Notes: generated from the sequence alone by a model not told the origin. A DNA stretch of 64,000 bases from Cryobacterium arcticum (GCF_003185895.1 NZ_QHLY01000005.1:1-64000); one strand, 5' to 3'. Positions 1 to 10,117 are shown, counted from the first letter of the stretch. Program-made: numbers and translations.

Positions 1-21
1 CGCCTGACCCGCGCGGCCCGA

Positions 22-68
22 GCGCGCGGGCCTCGCGCGCGGGCCTCGCGCGCGGGCCTCGCGCGCGG
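22..68. repeat. 13-bp tandem repeat, about 3.6 copies
   Basis: The unit GCGCGCGGGCCTC is repeated head to tail without error from 22 to 60, followed by a partial unit to 68. It lies just downstream of the stop codon of the first minus-strand lipoprotein gene. Alternating GC could form hairpins in its 3' transcript end. No coding role is seen. Confidence 0.85.
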
Positions 69-73
69 TTGGG

Positions 74-802
74 CTAGTCCGATTTTTCCGGGCCGAAGAC
101 GCGGTCGAGCCAGGCATCCACCTCGGCGTCGCCCACGCCGGGCTCGCCGCTGGCCCAGTACACCCGCAGGGTGAAGGCCAGCGTGCCATCGGTCATCATG
201 ATCGCCTGCGTGTTTCGCGGGGAGCTCGAGGCGACACCGTCATACCCGTATTGCTCGGACACCTGGGATAGCCGGTATCCGGAGAACCCGGCCCGCTCGA
301 AGTCGACCAGGGTTCCCGTTCCCCGCTGCCCGGCGCTCGTATCCGGAGGCACGTCGAAGTCGCCGGTGAAGACCGCGTCGAGGGCCTGGGCATCCGCCAC
401 CTGCTTCAGCGCCTGCTCGTCCGTGTCCCATTCGACGATCTGCAACACCACCGCGCCGGCGGTCACGCCGGTGACCCCCTCGCGCAGGTTGAAGCCGTTG
501 GCGAGCGTGCCCGTCGCGGTCCAGGCGTCACCGCCGCAGCTGCTGGGCTCGCCGACGGTCTCCGCCACGCAGTACCGGGCGGTCTCGTAGGTCTCGGCCA
601 GCTCCGCCTCGGTCGGGAAGGTGGCCGCGAGTTGCGCCACGACCTCGTGGGGTTCGAGCGTGGGAGTGGGCGTGGGGCTCGGGGTGGCCGATTCCGCCGA
701 TCCGGCGCCGGCCGCGCATCCGCCGAGAAGGAGGCTCAGGGCCAGCGCGCCGACCGTGACCCGCCGCGCCAGCCGGGCGGTGGGCGCCGATCGAATACCC
801 AC
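74..802 (-). CDS. putative lipoprotein, paralogue of the upstream gene
   Basis: This is a 242-residue secreted lipoprotein of unknown function. The signal peptide has a basic N-region, a hydrophobic core and the lipobox LGGC (residues 26-29), so Cys29 should be lipidated at the outer face of the membrane. A Thr/Pro/Ser linker (about residues 40-48) leads into a globular domain containing a Cys pair (ARYC...SSCGG). The GTG start shares its first base with the TAG stop of the upstream paralogue (TAGTG), which suggests translational coupling. The two proteins align along their whole length (PHE/A-A-FPT-AEL, SSCGG/SNCGG, NGF/YTLRDGVT, VYWASGEPGV), so they are a tandem duplication. Confidence 0.85.
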   Translation of the reverse strand: MGIRSAPTARLARRVTVGALALSLLLGGCAAGAGSAESATPSPTPTPTLEPHEVVAQLAATFPTEAELAETYETARYCVAETVGEPSSCGGDAWTATGTLANGFNLREGVTGVTAGAVVLQIVEWDTDEQALKQVADAQALDAVFTGDFDVPPDTSAGQRGTGTLVDFERAGFSGYRLSQVSEQYGYDGVASSSPRNTQAIMMTDGTLAFTLRVYWASGEPGVGDAEVDAWLDRVFGPEKSD

Positions 803-1548
803 TACTCCGAATCCTCGGCGCCGAGAACGCGGTCCAGCCAGGCATCCATTTCGACATCGACCACCCCGGGTTCCGGGCTGGCCCAGTAGACCCGCACGAG
901 GAGCGCGAGGGTGCCTTTGGTCAACAGGACGGCGTTGGTGCCGGCCAGGTCCTGCACGATGCTGCCGTCGGTGTTGTAGTACTCGGAGGCCTCGGAGAGG
1001 CGGTACCCGGCCCAGCCATCCCGCTCGAAATCGGTCACGGTGCCCGACCCCCGCACCCCGGCGATCAGGGTGCCGTCCCGCCCAGGAGCCAGGTCGAAGT
1101 CACCGTTGTAGGCGGAGTCCTGGGCCTTGACGTCGGCAAGCTGCTGTGCCGCGCTTTCCACCGATGGATGCTCGGAAATCGTCAGCACAACCGCGCCCGC
1201 CGTGACATCGGTGACGCCGTCGCGCAGGGTGTAGCCGTTGCTGTATACACCGGGAACGTCCCACGGCTCACCGCCGCAGTTGCTCGGCTCGCCCGCGGTT
1301 TTCGCCTCGCACCACTGGCCCGTCGAGTAGGTCTTCAGCCATTCCGCCGTGGTGGGGAAGGTGGCCGAGATCTCTGCGGCGAGCTCGTGCGGCTCGAGAG
1401 TCGGCGTCGGCGTCGGCGCCGCCGGTTCGGCCGCGGGGCCGGTGCCGGCCGAGCAGCCGCTCAGCGCCAGTGCGACGGTGACCGCCGCAACCGCGACCAA
1501 CCGACCGGTGCCTCGTCGGAGAATGGAGATGGATGTGTGACGTGTCAT
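802..1548 (-). CDS. putative lipoprotein, tandem paralogue
   Basis: This is a 248-residue lipoprotein of unknown function. I chose the ATG at 1548 (MTRHTS) over an upstream in-frame start because it has a G-rich ribosome binding site (GAGCGGGGGG) about 5 bases away and puts a normal signal peptide at the N-terminus. The lipobox is LSGC (29-32). A Pro/Thr linker precedes a domain shared with the next gene. The conserved Cys pair flanks a GEPSNCGGEPWD segment. The gene is transcribed away from purL, and its stop overlaps the start of its paralogue by one base. The function cannot be named. Confidence 0.85.
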   Translation of the reverse strand: MTRHTSISILRRGTGRLVAVAAVTVALALSGCSAGTGPAAEPAAPTPTPTLEPHELAAEISATFPTTAEWLKTYSTGQWCEAKTAGEPSNCGGEPWDVPGVYSNGYTLRDGVTDVTAGAVVLTISEHPSVESAAQQLADVKAQDSAYNGDFDLAPGRDGTLIAGVRGSGTVTDFERDGWAGYRLSEASEYYNTDGSIVQDLAGTNAVLLTKGTLALLVRVYWASPEPGVVDVEMDAWLDRVLGAEDSE

Positions 1549-1682
1549 AGAGCCCCCCGCTCGCGGGACAAGTGCCCCTGCCGCAACCCTAACGTGCGCC
1601 CGCGGCGACACCGGGCCGCCGCCGACCCGGCCCGGTAGACTAAGCGGGTCAAGCATCCGCTATCTCTGGGAGAACGCCACTC

Positions 1683-3989
1683 GTGACCGCTGTTTCCAAC
1701 ACATCCTCCCGCGGCGTCGCTGACACCGTGACCAACGCGATCAACACTCCCGAGAAGGAGCAGCCGTACGCTGCCCTCGGGTTGACGCCCGGCGAATACG
1801 CCGAGATCCGCACCATCCTGGGCCGCCGCCCCACCTCGGGCGAGCTCGCCATGTACTCCGTGATGTGGAGCGAGCACTGCTCCTACAAGAGCTCGAAGAA
1901 GTACCTGCGCCAGTTCGGCGACAAGGTCTCCCCCGCCATGAAGAAGAACCTGATGGTGGGCATGGGCGAGAACGCCGGCGTGCTCGACGTGGGTGAGGGC
2001 TGGGCCGTCACCTTCAAGATCGAATCGCACAACCACCCCTCCTACATCGAGCCGTTCCAGGGCGCCGCCACCGGCGTGGGCGGCATCGTGCGCGACATCA
2101 TCTCGATGGGCGCCCGCCCGGTCGCCGTGATGGACGCCCTGCGCTTCGGCGACATCAACGACCCCGACACCGCCCGGGTGGTGCACGGCGTGGTCTCCGG
2201 CATCTCGTTCTATGGCAACTGCCTCGGCCTGCCCAACATCGGCGGCGAGACCTGGTTCGACTCCGTCTACCAGGGCAACCCGCTGGTCAACGCGCTCTCC
2301 GTTGGCGTACTGCGCCACGAGGACCTGCACCTGGCCAACGCCTCGGGCACCGGCAACAAGGTGGTGCTCTTCGGGGCCCGCACCGGCGGCGACGGCATCG
2401 GCGGCGCATCCATCCTGGCCTCGGACACCTTCAGCGAGGGCGGCCCGACCAAGCGGCCCGCCGTGCAGGTGGGCGACCCGTTCGCCGAGAAGGTGCTCAT
2501 CGAGTGCTGCCTCGAGCTGTACCGCGAGAAGCTCGTCGAGGGCATCCAGGACCTGGGCGCCGCGGGCATCTCCTGCGCCACCAGCGAGCTGGCCTCCAAC
2601 GGCGACGGCGGCATGTACATCCAGCTGGAGAAGGTGCTGCTGCGCGACCCGTCGCTCACCGCCGAAGAGATCCTGATGAGCGAGAGCCAGGAACGCATGA
2701 TGGCCGTCGTCACGCCGGAGAAGCTCGCCGGCTTCCTCGCCGTGGTGGAGAAGTGGGACGTGGAGACCAGCGTGCTCGGCGAGGTCACCGACTCCGGCCG
2801 CCTGATCATCGACTTCCACGGTGAAGAGATCGTCAACGTCGACCCGCGCACCGTCGCCGTCGACGGCCCCGTCTACGACCGCCCCGTGGCCTACCCCACC
2901 TGGATCGACGCGCTGCAGGCCGACACGGCCCTGGCCCTGCCCCGGGCGACGGATGCCGCGACCCTGCAGGAGCAGTTCCTCGCCCTGCTCGGCTCGCCCA
3001 ACCTGGCCGACCCGAGCTGGATCACCGACCAGTACGACCGCTACGTGATGGGCAACACCGCCCTCTCCTTCCCCGACGATGCCGGCATGATCCGGATCGA
3101 CGAGGAGTCCGGCCTCGGCTTCGTCATCGCGACCGACGCCAACGGCCGTTACTGCCAGCTCGACCCGTACCGCGGCGCCCAGCTGGCCCTCGCCGAGGCG
3201 TACCGCAACGTGGCCGTCACCGGCGCCGTGCCGGTGGGCATCAGCGACTGCCTCAACTTCGGCTCGCCCGAGAACCCCGAGGTCATGTGGCAGTTCTCCC
3301 AGGCCGTCGAGGGCCTCGCGGATGGCTGCCTCGAGCTGGAGATCCCGGTCACCGGCGGCAACGTGTCGTTCTACAACCAGACCGGCGACCAGCCGATCCA
3401 CCCGACCCCGGTCGTGGCCGTGCTCGGCGTGATCGACGACGTCGCCCGCCGCGTGCCCAGCGGCTGGCAGGACGACGGACACAACATCTACCTGCTCGGC
3501 ATCACCCGTGAAGAGCTCGACGGTTCCGCGTGGAGCGCCGTGGTGCACGACCACCTCGGTGGCGTGCCGCCCGTCGTCGACCTCGGCCGCGAAGCCGACC
3601 TCGCCGGCCTCTTGCACGCCGCGTCGATCGAGGCCTTGATCGACAGCGCCCACGACCTCTCCACGGGCGGCCTCGCGCAGGCCCTCGCCGAGGCCGTACT
3701 CCGGTTCGGCGTTGGCGCACGGGTCTGGCTCGGCGACATCCTCGAGCGCGACGGCGTCGACGCATCCGTGGCCCTGTTCTCGGAGTCGACCGGCCGCGTG
3801 CTGGTCTCGGTGCCGCGTGAGGACGACGTCAAGTTTCTCGGCCTCTGCGAAGGCCGCGACTACCCGGTGCTGCGCATCGGCGTGACGGATGCGACCGCTC
3901 CCGAGCTCGAGATCCAGGACTACTTCACGGTGCCGCTGACCGAGCTGCAGTCGCGCCACCGCAGCACCCTGCCGAACGCGTTCGCGTAG
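1683..3989 (+). CDS. purL: phosphoribosylformylglycinamidine synthase subunit PurL
   Basis: PurL carries the ATP-dependent amidation of FGAR to FGAM in de novo purine synthesis, using ammonia supplied by PurQ with PurS as the third subunit. At 768 residues it is the small class II (Bacillus/actinobacterial) form, not the 1,300-residue fused enzyme. Family motifs are intact: [17 protein letters not shown] near residue 60, then [16 protein letters not shown], an N-terminal half ending near residue 420, and [16 protein letters not shown] in the second AIRS-like half. The start is GTG with GGGAG upstream. purQ and purS are not adjacent in the window. A strong hairpin follows the stop, so it is probably monocistronic here. 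Confidence 0.97.
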   Translation: MTAVSNTSSRGVADTVTNAINTPEKEQPYAALGLTPGEYAEIRTILGRRPTSGELAMYSVMWSEHCSYKSSKKYLRQFGDKVSPAMKKNLMVGMGENAGVLDVGEGWAVTFKIESHNHPSYIEPFQGAATGVGGIVRDIISMGARPVAVMDALRFGDINDPDTARVVHGVVSGISFYGNCLGLPNIGGETWFDSVYQGNPLVNALSVGVLRHEDLHLANASGTGNKVVLFGARTGGDGIGGASILASDTFSEGGPTKRPAVQVGDPFAEKVLIECCLELYREKLVEGIQDLGAAGISCATSELASNGDGGMYIQLEKVLLRDPSLTAEEILMSESQERMMAVVTPEKLAGFLAVVEKWDVETSVLGEVTDSGRLIIDFHGEEIVNVDPRTVAVDGPVYDRPVAYPTWIDALQADTALALPRATDAATLQEQFLALLGSPNLADPSWITDQYDRYVMGNTALSFPDDAGMIRIDEESGLGFVIATDANGRYCQLDPYRGAQLALAEAYRNVAVTGAVPVGISDCLNFGSPENPEVMWQFSQAVEGLADGCLELEIPVTGGNVSFYNQTGDQPIHPTPVVAVLGVIDDVARRVPSGWQDDGHNIYLLGITREELDGSAWSAVVHDHLGGVPPVVDLGREADLAGLLHAASIEALIDSAHDLSTGGLAQALAEAVLRFGVGARVWLGDILERDGVDASVALFSESTGRVLVSVPREDDVKFLGLCEGRDYPVLRIGVTDATAPELEIQDYFTVPLTELQSRHRSTLPNAFA

Positions 3990-4016
3990 GCCCCAGCGCG
4001 TCGCTGACTTGCCGCG

Positions 4017-4051
4017 AAGTGCCCCTTCCCGTCTCGGGAAGGGGCACTTTT
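4017..4051 (+). terminator. strong hairpin terminator after purL
   Basis: A perfect 14-bp stem (4017-4030 with 4036-4049) encloses the loop GTCTC and ends in TTTT. An outer TTGCCG/CGGCAA pair (4010-4015, 4052-4058 region) extends it. It lies between convergent genes, so it can act on both strands. It also belongs to a repeated palindrome family with a TGCCCC...GGGGCA core seen again near 14.2 and 25.9 kb. Confidence 0.85.
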
Positions 4052-4077
4052 CGGCAACTCGGCGCCGGCGACCCGGC

Positions 4078-4722
4078 TCAGTGCCGCCGGCGGAGAGGGG
4101 TGCGCGGCGGGAGCGCCGCCAAGGCGGCGTTGTAGCGCATCCGCGGGGGTTCGGCCGCGAGGGCGTCGAGAGAGACCGGGGACGGGTGGGCCAGCGGAAA
4201 GACCGTGACCACGCGCATCCGGCCGCCGTGGCACACGCCGTAGACGAGAGCCGCCCCGGATCGGCCGGGCGTGCTCACCACGGTGGTTCGGAAGAACGTG
4301 GTCTCACCGGGAACCTCGTCGTCGAAAACCAGCACGTCGCCGCGGGCGCGGGCCGGGCGCGCCAGGTGCGGGAGCACCGAACCCGTGACCCGCTGTAGCA
4401 CCGTTTCGCCGGCCGCATCCGCCGCATCGAGCAGGAACTCCGCGGGCGCCAGACCCAGCTGGCCGGCCAGTTCGCCGTTTCGCCAACGGTCGCCCTTGAG
4501 ACCGAACGGCGTGACCACCTTCGAGAGCAGGTAGCCGTAGACGTGCAACAGGCCCGCGTTGCCGATCGGCCAGGTCGCCGCGATGTTCGCTGCCGCGTGC
4601 AACCTGAAGAACTCGGCCTTGGAAATCACCGGGGACTGGGCGTTCTCGTCGATCACTGTGGACAGCGCCCAGTCGTTGAAGCGGCCGGCAGCGGCGTCAC
4701 GGGCGATCTGCTCGAACATCAT
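4078..4722 (-). CDS. conserved hypothetical protein
   Basis: I do not recognise this 214-residue protein. It has no signal peptide, membrane segment or metal motif. Readable pieces are an N-terminal helical part (FEQIARDAAAGRFNDW), a central region with LHVYGYLLSKVVTPFGLKG, and a C-terminal part rich in beta-like Val/Thr segments (TTFFRTTVVST, MRVVTVFPLAHP). Two adjacent ATG codons (4722, 4719) can start it. It is convergent with purL and divergent from the phosphonate-type operon, sharing a 136-bp intergenic region that contains a candidate PHO box, so it may share phosphate control. That is inference only. Confidence 0.7.
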   Translation of the reverse strand: MMFEQIARDAAAGRFNDWALSTVIDENAQSPVISKAEFFRLHAAANIAATWPIGNAGLLHVYGYLLSKVVTPFGLKGDRWRNGELAGQLGLAPAEFLLDAADAAGETVLQRVTGSVLPHLARPARARGDVLVFDDEVPGETTFFRTTVVSTPGRSGAALVYGVCHGGRMRVVTVFPLAHPSPVSLDALAAEPPRMRYNAALAALPPRTPLRRRH

Positions 4723-4765
4723 CTGCCCATAGTAGGCACCTTTACCGAACGAGCCTGGAAGGAAG

Positions 4766-4787
4766 GTTTACACGCTGTTCACCTGGC
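4766..4787 (+). promoter_or_regulatory. candidate PHO box (PhoP site)
   Basis: Two 11-base direct repeats abut: GTTTACACGCT (4766-4776) and GTTCACCTGGC (4777-4787). The second fits the streptomycete PHO-box unit G(G/T)TCAYYYR(G/C)(G/C) at every position, the first at about 8 of 11. They sit about 28 bases upstream of a possible -10 (TAACAT, 4815-4820), where a PhoP activator would bind. The downstream operon imports a phosphorus-type solute, which fits. Confidence 0.6.
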
Positions 4788-4858
4788 GCGGTCATTTAGT
4801 CCATAGACGGCTCCTAACATGAACCATGCGTCCACGAGGGGCGCCGGAACAGGAATGA

Positions 4859-5638
4859 GTGAGCGTGCCATCTCGCGAACGGGTGTTGGTCTTCGACTTC
4901 GATGGGACTGTCTCCCTCGGGCACGGACCGATTCGCTCCTACGCGCGTTTCGTCGCCGCCGGCCTGCCCACGGCCGCGGCCGTCGAGTTCCTCGGCCGTT
5001 TCGAAACCGACATCTCCGCGCCGCCGTCGGCGACCAGATGGGCGCAGCCGATCGACGGCTACGACCTGGTGCGCCTCTTGGCCGAGCAGTACGACGTGAC
5101 GGCGAGCGCTCGCAGCGCGGCCTACCTGGCCAGCCGACAGGAGCTTGCGACGAACGCCGCCCCGGTTACCTCGCCCGCCGGCCTCGCTGATTTCCTGGCC
5201 GAGGCCCGCCCGACCGCCTACCTGGTGCTCGCCACCAATGCTCCCGCCATCCGCCTCGAGGAAGCCCTCGCCGCCCTCGGTCTGGCCGGGGCGTTCGACG
5301 CCGTGCACACCTCCGTGGGCAAGCCGGACGGCTTCGGCCCGCTGTTGGACAGCCTGCTCGCCCGGCTGCCGGTCGGTGCGAGCTCGGCCAACCTCACCAG
5401 TATCGGCGATGTCTGGGAGAACGACCTTGCTCCCGCCTATATGCGCGGCGCAACCACCGCGCTCGTCGGCGCCCCGCCGCCCCGCACCGCCACCCCGACT
5501 TACCGAGCCGACCACCTGCACGAGCTGTATCCGGCTCTGCGGGACTGGCTCGATTCCGCCACACCTCTCGCACCAGGCACCACCTCGCTTGATCCCACTT
5601 TCACCACCGCTCTCACCACAGAAAAGGCTGACCAGTGA
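4859..5638 (+). CDS. HAD-superfamily phosphohydrolase of the phn-type operon
   Basis: This is a 259-residue haloacid-dehalogenase-fold hydrolase. Motif I is DFDGT (13-17) with nucleophile Asp13 and acid/base Asp15. A later SVGKPDG supplies the motif III lysine, and IGDVWENDLAPA supplies the acidic motif IV. It is likely a phosphatase or phosphonatase-like enzyme acting in the cytoplasm on whatever the ABC system imports. The GTG start has AGGA five bases upstream. The stop overlaps the phnD start by four bases (GTGA), so it is the first gene of the six-gene operon. It lacks obvious PhnX-specific features, so phosphonoacetaldehyde hydrolase activity is not claimed. Confidence 0.85.
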   Translation: MSVPSRERVLVFDFDGTVSLGHGPIRSYARFVAAGLPTAAAVEFLGRFETDISAPPSATRWAQPIDGYDLVRLLAEQYDVTASARSAAYLASRQELATNAAPVTSPAGLADFLAEARPTAYLVLATNAPAIRLEEALAALGLAGAFDAVHTSVGKPDGFGPLLDSLLARLPVGASSANLTSIGDVWENDLAPAYMRGATTALVGAPPPRTATPTYRADHLHELYPALRDWLDSATPLAPGTTSLDPTFTTALTTEKADQ

Positions 5639-6609
5639 TCACCAAGAAAGCACTCTCCTTCGTCGCCGCGGCGTCCTTCGCCGCCCTCGCCCTCACCGGC
5701 TGCGCCACCAGCTCGGCAGCGGAAGGCACGCCCTCCCCGGCGGCCGACCCTGAGTCGTTGACCCTGGCCCTGGTGCCTTCGCAGGACCAGGCCGGCCTCG
5801 TCGACACCGCCAAGCCGCTCACCGACATGCTCACCGAGGCCCTCGGCATCCCCGTCACGGGCGTCGTTTCCAAGGACTACCAGGCCGCCGTCGAGGCGAT
5901 GGGTGCCGACCAGGCCCAGATCGGCTTCCTGCCGTCCCTGCAGCTCTGGCAGGCCAGCGACATGTACGGCGCATCCGTCGTGCTGCAGACCGAGCGCAAC
6001 GGCAACATCACCTACCCGGCGCAGTTCATGACCAACAACCCGGACAAGTACTGCGACGACACTCCGGTGGAGCGTGACGGCAAGCTGTTCTGCAACGGCG
6101 CCGACGCCCTCGCCGGCCCGGCCGGTCTGGACTCGATCGAGAAGGTGAAGGGCGCCAAGGTGGCTGTGCTCGGCCCGGGCTCCCCCGCCGGCTACATCTA
6201 CCCGATCCTTGCGCTGAAGAACGCGGGCCTGGACACCGACTCCGACATCGAGCAGATTCCGGTCACGGCCAACGACGCATCCGTGCTCGCCGTCTACAAC
6301 GGCGACGCCGAGGTGGGCTTCAGCTTCTGGGACGCCCGCGACATCGTGGCCAAGGACAAGCCCGACGTGGGCGAGAAGGTCGTTGTCTTCGCTCTGACCG
6401 ACGAGATCCCCAACGACGGCGTCGCGCTCACCAAGAGCCTCTCGCCCGAGCTCCAGGAGGAGATCACCACCGCCCTGGCCGACTACTCCGCCACCGAAGA
6501 GGGCTCGGCTGTACTCACGTCGATCTACTCCATCACCAAGCTCGCGCCCGCCGACCCGTCGACGCTCTCCGTCGTCGCCGACGCGGCCACGAAGCTGGGC
6601 CTGCAGTAA
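5635..6609 (+). CDS. phnD: phosphate/phosphite/phosphonate ABC transporter substrate-binding lipoprotein
   Basis: This is a 324-residue PhnD/PtxB-type binding protein. Its signal peptide ends in lipobox LTGC (20-23), so it is anchored outside the membrane next to the PhnE permeases. Family features are visible: LVPSQDQAG after the linker, then AVEAMGADQAQIGFLPSLQLW, which lines the ligand cleft, and a C-terminal lobe with VGFSFWDARD. Ligands of this family include phosphonates, phosphite, methylphosphonate and phosphate esters; the sequence does not decide among them. The GTG start overlaps the hydrolase stop. The gene symbol denotes family, not a proven substrate. Confidence 0.9.
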   Translation: MITKKALSFVAAASFAALALTGCATSSAAEGTPSPAADPESLTLALVPSQDQAGLVDTAKPLTDMLTEALGIPVTGVVSKDYQAAVEAMGADQAQIGFLPSLQLWQASDMYGASVVLQTERNGNITYPAQFMTNNPDKYCDDTPVERDGKLFCNGADALAGPAGLDSIEKVKGAKVAVLGPGSPAGYIYPILALKNAGLDTDSDIEQIPVTANDASVLAVYNGDAEVGFSFWDARDIVAKDKPDVGEKVVVFALTDEIPNDGVALTKSLSPELQEEITTALADYSATEEGSAVLTSIYSITKLAPADPSTLSVVADAATKLGLQ

Positions 6610-6612
6610 CCG

Positions 6613-7433
<821 letters not shown>

Positions 7434-7434
<1 letters not shown>

Positions 7435-8237
7435 TGAGCACGCTGGCACCGCTGGTTCTGCCGCCGAAGCCGCGCGGACGCTGGAAACCCTGGCTGGGCC
7501 TGGCCGTGGTGCTGCTGATCACCGCGGTCACGCTGAGCCCGCAGTGGGGAATCGCATTCAGTTTCGAAGCGATCGTGAAGAACTGGCAGAACGGTGCCGA
7601 CAAGGTGCTCGCACTGCTCCAGCCGGACTGGTCGTTCTTTCCCCGCACCATCCCGCCGCTGGTGGAGACGCTGCAGATGGCGGTGATCGCCACCTTCGTG
7701 GGAGCTGTCGTATCGCTGCCGCTCAGCCTCTGGGCGGCCCGGTTGACTAATCCGAACCGGTACACCCGGGGCCTGCTCAAGACCGTGCTGAACGCGGTGC
7801 GCTCCATTCCCGACCTGCTCTACGCATCCGTGCTGGTGGCGATGGTGGGGGTGGGCGCGCTACCCGGCATCATCGCGCTGGTGCTGTTCAACGTGGGCAT
7901 CATCGTGAAGATGGTGTCGGAGTCGATCGAGGTGAACGACGCCGGCCCGCTCGAGGCCGGACGTGCCGCCGGCGGCACCCAGCTGCAGATCAACCGCGCG
8001 ATCGCGCTGACGGATGCCTGGCCCGCGTTTGTCAACCAGACCCTGTACGTGCTCGAACTCAACGTGCGCGCCTCCACCGTGCTCGGCCTTGTGGGAGCCG
8101 GCGGGCTCGGCCTGCTCATCGACGCCGTGCGCACCTTCTACCGCTACGACCAGTTGTCGCTGATCATCCTCGAGATCCTCGTGGTGGTCGTCGTCATCGA
8201 CACCGTCAGTGCCTCCATTCGAAAGAGGTTGGTATGA
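7434..8237 (+). CDS. phnE: phosphonate-type ABC transporter permease (first)
   Basis: This is a 267-residue inner-membrane permease. Hydrophobic helices are clear at about residues 20-37, 78-100, 125-155 and near the C-terminus. The EAA-like cytoplasmic loop reads EAGRAAGGTQLQINRAIALTDAWP, the contact for PhnC. The paralogue downstream shares the same layout, so the channel is probably a heterodimer of two PhnE chains, as in several actinobacterial phn clusters. The start overlaps the phnC stop by one base and its stop overlaps the next start by four bases. Confidence 0.9.
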
Positions 8238-9085
8238 CCACTCTCACGCCCACCCCGCCCGGAACCCGCGCCCGGCCTGCCCTGGTTTTGCCGGCCAAGC
8301 CCAGTTCCTGGCGCCGACTGACCGCCACCATTGTGGTCACCGTCATCGTGATCGTCGCGTTCTGGTCGGTCGACATCACCTGGGCCAGGCTGGGCAGCCT
8401 GCCCGGCGAGATCGTGCGTTACCTCTGGCTGATGTTCGCCGCTCCCAACTGGGACAAGATCGGCGAGGCCCTCTTGCAGACCTGGCGGTCGGTGGAGATG
8501 GCCTGGGTGGGCACCGTGATCGGCCTGGTGATCTCGCTGCCGCTCAGCTTCCTCGCCGCGCGCGGCTTCGCCCCGGCACCGGCCCGGGGTGTGCTGCGCC
8601 TGCTGTTCTCGGTCATTCGGGCGGTGCCGGAGATCATCATCGCCATCGCGATCCTGTCGGTGACCGGCCTCACCCCGCTCACCGGGGCGCTCGCCCTGGC
8701 GGTGAACAGCGTCGGCACGCTCGGCAAGTGGGGCTACGAAGCCATCGAGGGCGTGGACCCCGGCCCGATCGAGGCAGTGCGGGCGGCGGGCGGGTCGACG
8801 CCGGAGGTCATCCGCTGGGGGGTCTGGCCGCAGGCGATGCCCGACTTCGTGTCGTTCTGGCTGTACAGGTTCGAGATCAACGTGCGGGCATCCTCGATTC
8901 TGGGCCTGATCGGTGTCGGCGGCATCGGCGACATGCTCACCTCGTACACTCAGTATCGCGAGTGGTCCACGGTGGGGATGCTGCTGCTCGTGGTGGTCGT
9001 CGTGACGATGAGCATCGACGCCGTGTCCGGGGCCCTGCGCCGACGCATAACCGAAGGAGCATCCGTTCGTGAGCTGGACCGGTAA
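8234..9085 (+). CDS. phnE: phosphonate-type ABC transporter permease (second)
   Basis: This is a 283-residue paralogue of the preceding permease. It has the same order of helices and an EAA-like loop (EAVRAAGGSTPEVIRWGVWPQAMP), followed by the SILGLIGVGGIG segment typical of PhnE. It overlaps the upstream permease by four bases and the downstream regulator by 17 bases, which places it firmly in the operon. Having two distinct PhnE chains rather than one homodimer is common where this family lies with a lyase- or hydrolase-type enzyme. Confidence 0.9.
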   Translation: MTTLTPTPPGTRARPALVLPAKPSSWRRLTATIVVTVIVIVAFWSVDITWARLGSLPGEIVRYLWLMFAAPNWDKIGEALLQTWRSVEMAWVGTVIGLVISLPLSFLAARGFAPAPARGVLRLLFSVIRAVPEIIIAIAILSVTGLTPLTGALALAVNSVGTLGKWGYEAIEGVDPGPIEAVRAAGGSTPEVIRWGVWPQAMPDFVSFWLYRFEINVRASSILGLIGVGGIGDMLTSYTQYREWSTVGMLLLVVVVVTMSIDAVSGALRRRITEGASVRELDR

Positions 9086-9929
9086 CGACGACGCCACCGT
9101 GACGACCCGCATCAGTACGGTGCGAAATTCGCTGCAGCCGAGCGAGCTCAGCGTGGTCGCCCTGATCGTGGCGGATGCGGAGGGCGTGGTGGAGATGACC
9201 GCGCAAGACCTCTCCGACCGCGCCGGCGTGGCCCGGTCGAGTGTCATTCGCACCTGTCAGAAGCTGGGCTACCGCGGGTTCGCCCAGTTGCGGGTGGCCC
9301 TCACCCGGGAGCTCGCCCAGACGCTGGTGACCGAACGCGACTACGGCGAGTCAGCGCTGGGCGCCATCCGTGCCGACATTGATGGGTTGGCTGCCACGCT
9401 GCCGCGCATCGCCAGCGTGCTCAGTGAGGATGCGGTGGAGCGTGCCGTGAGCACCATCGTCGGGGCGGGGAGGCTGCTGGCCCTGGCCAGCGGGCTGTCG
9501 TCACCGCTAGCGCTCGACGTCGGAATGCGGCTGACCGCCATCGGCCGGCCCACCGAATTCGTGGCCGACCCGATCGGGCAGCAGATCGCGGCCCGACAGT
9601 TGACGGCCGCGGATGCGGTACTGATCATCAGCGGCAGCGGTGCGAGCGAGGCCAGCCTCAAGGCCGCCCGTGCCGCCAGGCAGACCGGCGCTGCCGTGGT
9701 GGTCATCACCTCCTTCGCCACCTCGCCGCTGGTGAGCCTGGCCGATATCAGCCTGGTCGTGGCCCCGGCGGGCGGCACCTTTCGGCACGAACTGGAGCAC
9801 ACGTCGCGGGTGCCGCACGTGATCCTGATCGAGTCGCTGGTCGACGTGGTCGCAGCCCGACTCGGCGATCATGCCCGCACCACCCGCTCGGCCGTGCTCG
9901 AGATCCTCAGCGACAACCTCAGCGAGTAG
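9069..9929 (+). CDS. MurR/RpiR-family transcriptional regulator
   Basis: This is a 286-residue regulator with an N-terminal RpiR-type helix-turn-helix (about 10-80; AQDLSDRAGVARSSVIRTCQKLGYRGFAQLR) and a C-terminal SIS sugar-phosphate-binding domain (about 130-265; ADAVLIISGSGASEASLKAA, AAVVVITSFATSPL). SIS domains sense phosphorylated sugars, so an organophosphate product of the imported solute may be the inducer. The GTG start lies inside the end of the second phnE. It is the last gene of the operon, consistent with autoregulation. A SIS-type regulator suggests the transported compound is a sugar- or polyol-linked phosphorus compound; this is inference. Confidence 0.88.
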   Translation: MSWTGNDDATVTTRISTVRNSLQPSELSVVALIVADAEGVVEMTAQDLSDRAGVARSSVIRTCQKLGYRGFAQLRVALTRELAQTLVTERDYGESALGAIRADIDGLAATLPRIASVLSEDAVERAVSTIVGAGRLLALASGLSSPLALDVGMRLTAIGRPTEFVADPIGQQIAARQLTAADAVLIISGSGASEASLKAARAARQTGAAVVVITSFATSPLVSLADISLVVAPAGGTFRHELEHTSRVPHVILIESLVDVVAARLGDHARTTRSAVLEILSDNLSE

Positions 9930-9960
9930 GGGTGGGGCGGTCGCTCGGGGCCGAGTTCCG

Positions 9961-10002
9961 CTGGGCTGGGCTGGGCTGGGGCCCGGGCTCGGGCTCGGGC
10001 TC
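9961..10002 (+). repeat. G-run tandem repeats with G-quadruplex potential
   Basis: Just after the operon's last stop, CTGGG is repeated four times (9961-9980), followed by GGGCTC repeated three times (9985-10002). This gives seven runs of at least three Gs separated by 2-3 bases on the coding strand. In RNA this is a canonical four-stranded G motif and may mark the operon's 3' end. No classic U-tailed terminator is seen in 9930-10117. Confidence 0.75.
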
Positions 10003-10117
10003 GCTCTGAGTCTCGTTTGCCGCGCCCCCTCTGGCTGGCTGATCCCCCTACAGTTGGCTTGTCCAGCCACTCCCCCACGAGAGGTGCAGCGAGCCTGCAG
10101 GGTGCGCATCCGCTGCG

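Noticed and set aside
1545-3959. 804-residue open frame antisense to purL
   Set aside because: PurL is unmistakable on the other strand. The antisense frame is rich in Val/Gly/His/Asp/Arg as expected for the shadow of a GC-rich gene, and it has no recognisable domain.
4859-5638. Phosphonoacetaldehyde hydrolase (phnX)
   Set aside because: HAD motifs are present, but no PhnX-specific catalytic lysine region is clear and no 2-aminoethylphosphonate transaminase gene is adjacent.
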